From: Oikopleura dioica
Taxonomy: Eukaryota; Chordata; Appendicularia; Copelata; Oikopleuridae
Direction: 5' to 3'
Assembly: GCA_907165135.1 (NCBI GenBank)
Contig: OU015570.1
Coordinates: forward strand, 2,321,525 to 2,385,524
DNA length: 64,000 nucleotides
The notes beneath the pieces were generated by a model. The model was given only the letters and a program-made list of their open reading frames with translations, was not told where the DNA came from and did not search any database. The position numbers and the translations under genes are program-made. Positions 62,910 through 64,000 of this stretch are shown here, in pieces (position 1 is the stretch's first letter; each line of letters opens with the position of its first letter).

Positions 62910-63239
62910 GTGGTAAACTTCTGCTCACCAATTCTTGGAACACCCGAACTGTCTGAAAGTGGAATCATCATCGATGTCCAAATAGCTCTTCTTATCAAGA
63001 ACGACAAATCTGAAATGATGACAGTCTCCGGACAAAAGTCGAAATTCGCCGGACTCAAGGTCGTCAAAAAGTCATCATACTTCCAAACCGCAGCACACTC
63101 ACTCTCGTCTCAAGCCATCCCCGCGAAAACCTTAACAACAATCAACTTAAATCTTTCTGCATTTCCATCCAGTACCTTTTATGATGTCCCCGAAAATGTT
63201 TCCAGAAATAAAACTATGAAATTAACGATCAAGTCATAA
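62910..63239 (+). CDS. Unknown pol-region ORF of LTR retrotransposon 2
   Basis: 109 residues between zinc knuckle and RT, where the protease should be. Beta-like (IIIDVQIALLIKNDKSEMMT). No DTG/DSG triad visible, so protease identity is not shown. 63250-63520 has nothing supportable. Confidence 0.35.
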   Translation: MVNFCSPILGTPELSESGIIIDVQIALLIKNDKSEMMTVSGQKSKFAGLKVVKKSSYFQTAAHSLSSQAIPAKTLTTINLNLSAFPSSTFYDVPENVSRNKTMKLTIKS

Positions 63240-63522
63240 CTTGGGTTTTTCACGGGAGCGCACGGAGGCCCGAGCGCATCTCGGCCACCATTTTCATGCT
63301 GATAATATCCCCGTTATTTTGTATGAAATTAACAAAAGATATAAAATCGAGGTCGGAGATTAATATTTCAATATTGAATTTTAAATTTATGTTAAAGAAC
63401 GGCGGAAAACGAGCGATTAAAGTGAAAATTCTTCTCTCTTGCATCGGCTGAACTCATCTACACACTCGATTTTCGGATATGTTAAATAATTATAACATCT
63501 CATCCATCTCTGACAATTCTGA

Positions 63523-64000
63523 ATGCTAGGATCAACAAGTGACAACCCTAGTCAAAACAATTTATCGGAAATGAAGTCAGCAAGAATCCAAATCGCAAAC
63601 AATTCAGATTCACCTTTAATCGTCGGAAAGGGTGAAATAAAACAAATGCTGTCATCAAAATCTGCAAAAAGCGGAAAACTCAGGCAGATATTGGAGGAGC
63701 TTTTAATAGGCGATCTTCCAATGGTTATCAAACAAAAACTGCATGCTATCATTGCAAATTTCGAAGACACGTTTGCTTTTGAAGATGAAAAACTAGGATC
63801 AACGGACGCATTGGAATACAATATTGACACTGTTACAGCAGCCCCGACAGCTTCCCAAAGATATAGAACCCCGTACTACTTGCGTTACGAAATGAAGAAG
63901 ATCATTGAGTCCAACCTTAACACAGGCCTCCTTGTTCCATGCTCAAGTCCCTGCGCAGCACCTGTTTTGCTCGTGAAAAAGCCGAACAGAAAATGGCGTT
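63523..64000 (+). CDS. pol: Reverse transcriptase start of LTR retrotransposon 2 (runs off window)
   Basis: Open from ATG 63523 to the window end. A spacer is followed by the RT fingers: RYRTPYYLRYEMKKIIESNL, then TGLLVPCSSPCAAPVLLVKK, the (G)-L-(L/I)-xP-SPxAAPV-x-LVKK motif of Ty3/gypsy RT. No stop in this part. Palm and later domains lie outside. Confidence 0.85.
   Translation, partial: MLGSTSDNPSQNNLSEMKSARIQIANNSDSPLIVGKGEIKQMLSSKSAKSGKLRQILEELLIGDLPMVIKQKLHAIIANFEDTFAFEDEKLGSTDALEYNIDTVTAAPTASQRYRTPYYLRYEMKKIIESNLNTGLLVPCSSPCAAPVLLVKKPNRKWR

Overview
The window is eukaryotic, almost certainly from an invertebrate animal: AT-rich DNA, spliced genes with very small GT-AG introns (mostly 36-77 nt), and a dense pile of transposable elements. 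Tiny introns, very short leaders, tightly packed gene pairs and one intercistronic gap that ends in a splice acceptor are what a larvacean tunicate such as Oikopleura would show. That is an inference from gene style, not an identification.

Centre (20.63-51.32 kb): a complete Polinton/Maverick, a virus-like self-synthesising DNA transposon of 30.7 kb. It has inverted terminal repeats of about 148 bp beginning AGTAGTAATATC and a perfect 6-bp target duplication (ATCTCT). Its right half is well preserved: protein-primed family B DNA polymerase (7-8 exons), a double jelly-roll-type major capsid protein (3 exons), a possible minor capsid protein, a DDE integrase, a packaging ATPase, a small tail-anchored protein, and a tandem family of zinc-finger/RING proteins. 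Its middle holds element-specific genes that can be rebuilt exon by exon (an acidic protein, a mucin-like type I membrane protein, a Cys-rich protein) and a stand-alone paralogue of the polymerase N-terminal domain. A 2.5-kb satellite (56-bp unit, about 45 copies) separates that paralogue from the polymerase. The left 10 kb has only weak or broken exons. Ten genes share a TATA box 33-44 nt upstream of their ATG, eight of them at 33-37 nt. No adenain-like protease was recognised.

Left of the Polinton (1-20.6 kb): two fold-back elements (1.4-2.7 kb), then a transposon nest. A 5'-truncated Penelope-like element with GIY-YIG endonuclease (minus strand, 16.9 to 4.4 kb) lies in a degenerate coiled-coil gene (16.9-19.1 kb). 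It was split by a 7.7-kb LTR retrotransposon (8.8-16.5 kb, 4-bp target duplication), by a mariner-type MITE, and by a 2.86-kb insert flanked by a 53-bp duplication. That insert carries an array of repeated stem-loop modules. The LTR element was itself hit by other MITEs.

Right of the Polinton (51.3-64 kb): two hAT-like MITEs and a third 1.37-kb hAT-like element (8-bp target duplications), a fold-back element, tRNA-like sequences, a second copy of the mariner MITE, host-like or transposase-like gene fragments, and the 5' half of a second LTR retrotransposon whose gag frame has four internal stop codons but no frameshift and whose reverse transcriptase runs off the window.
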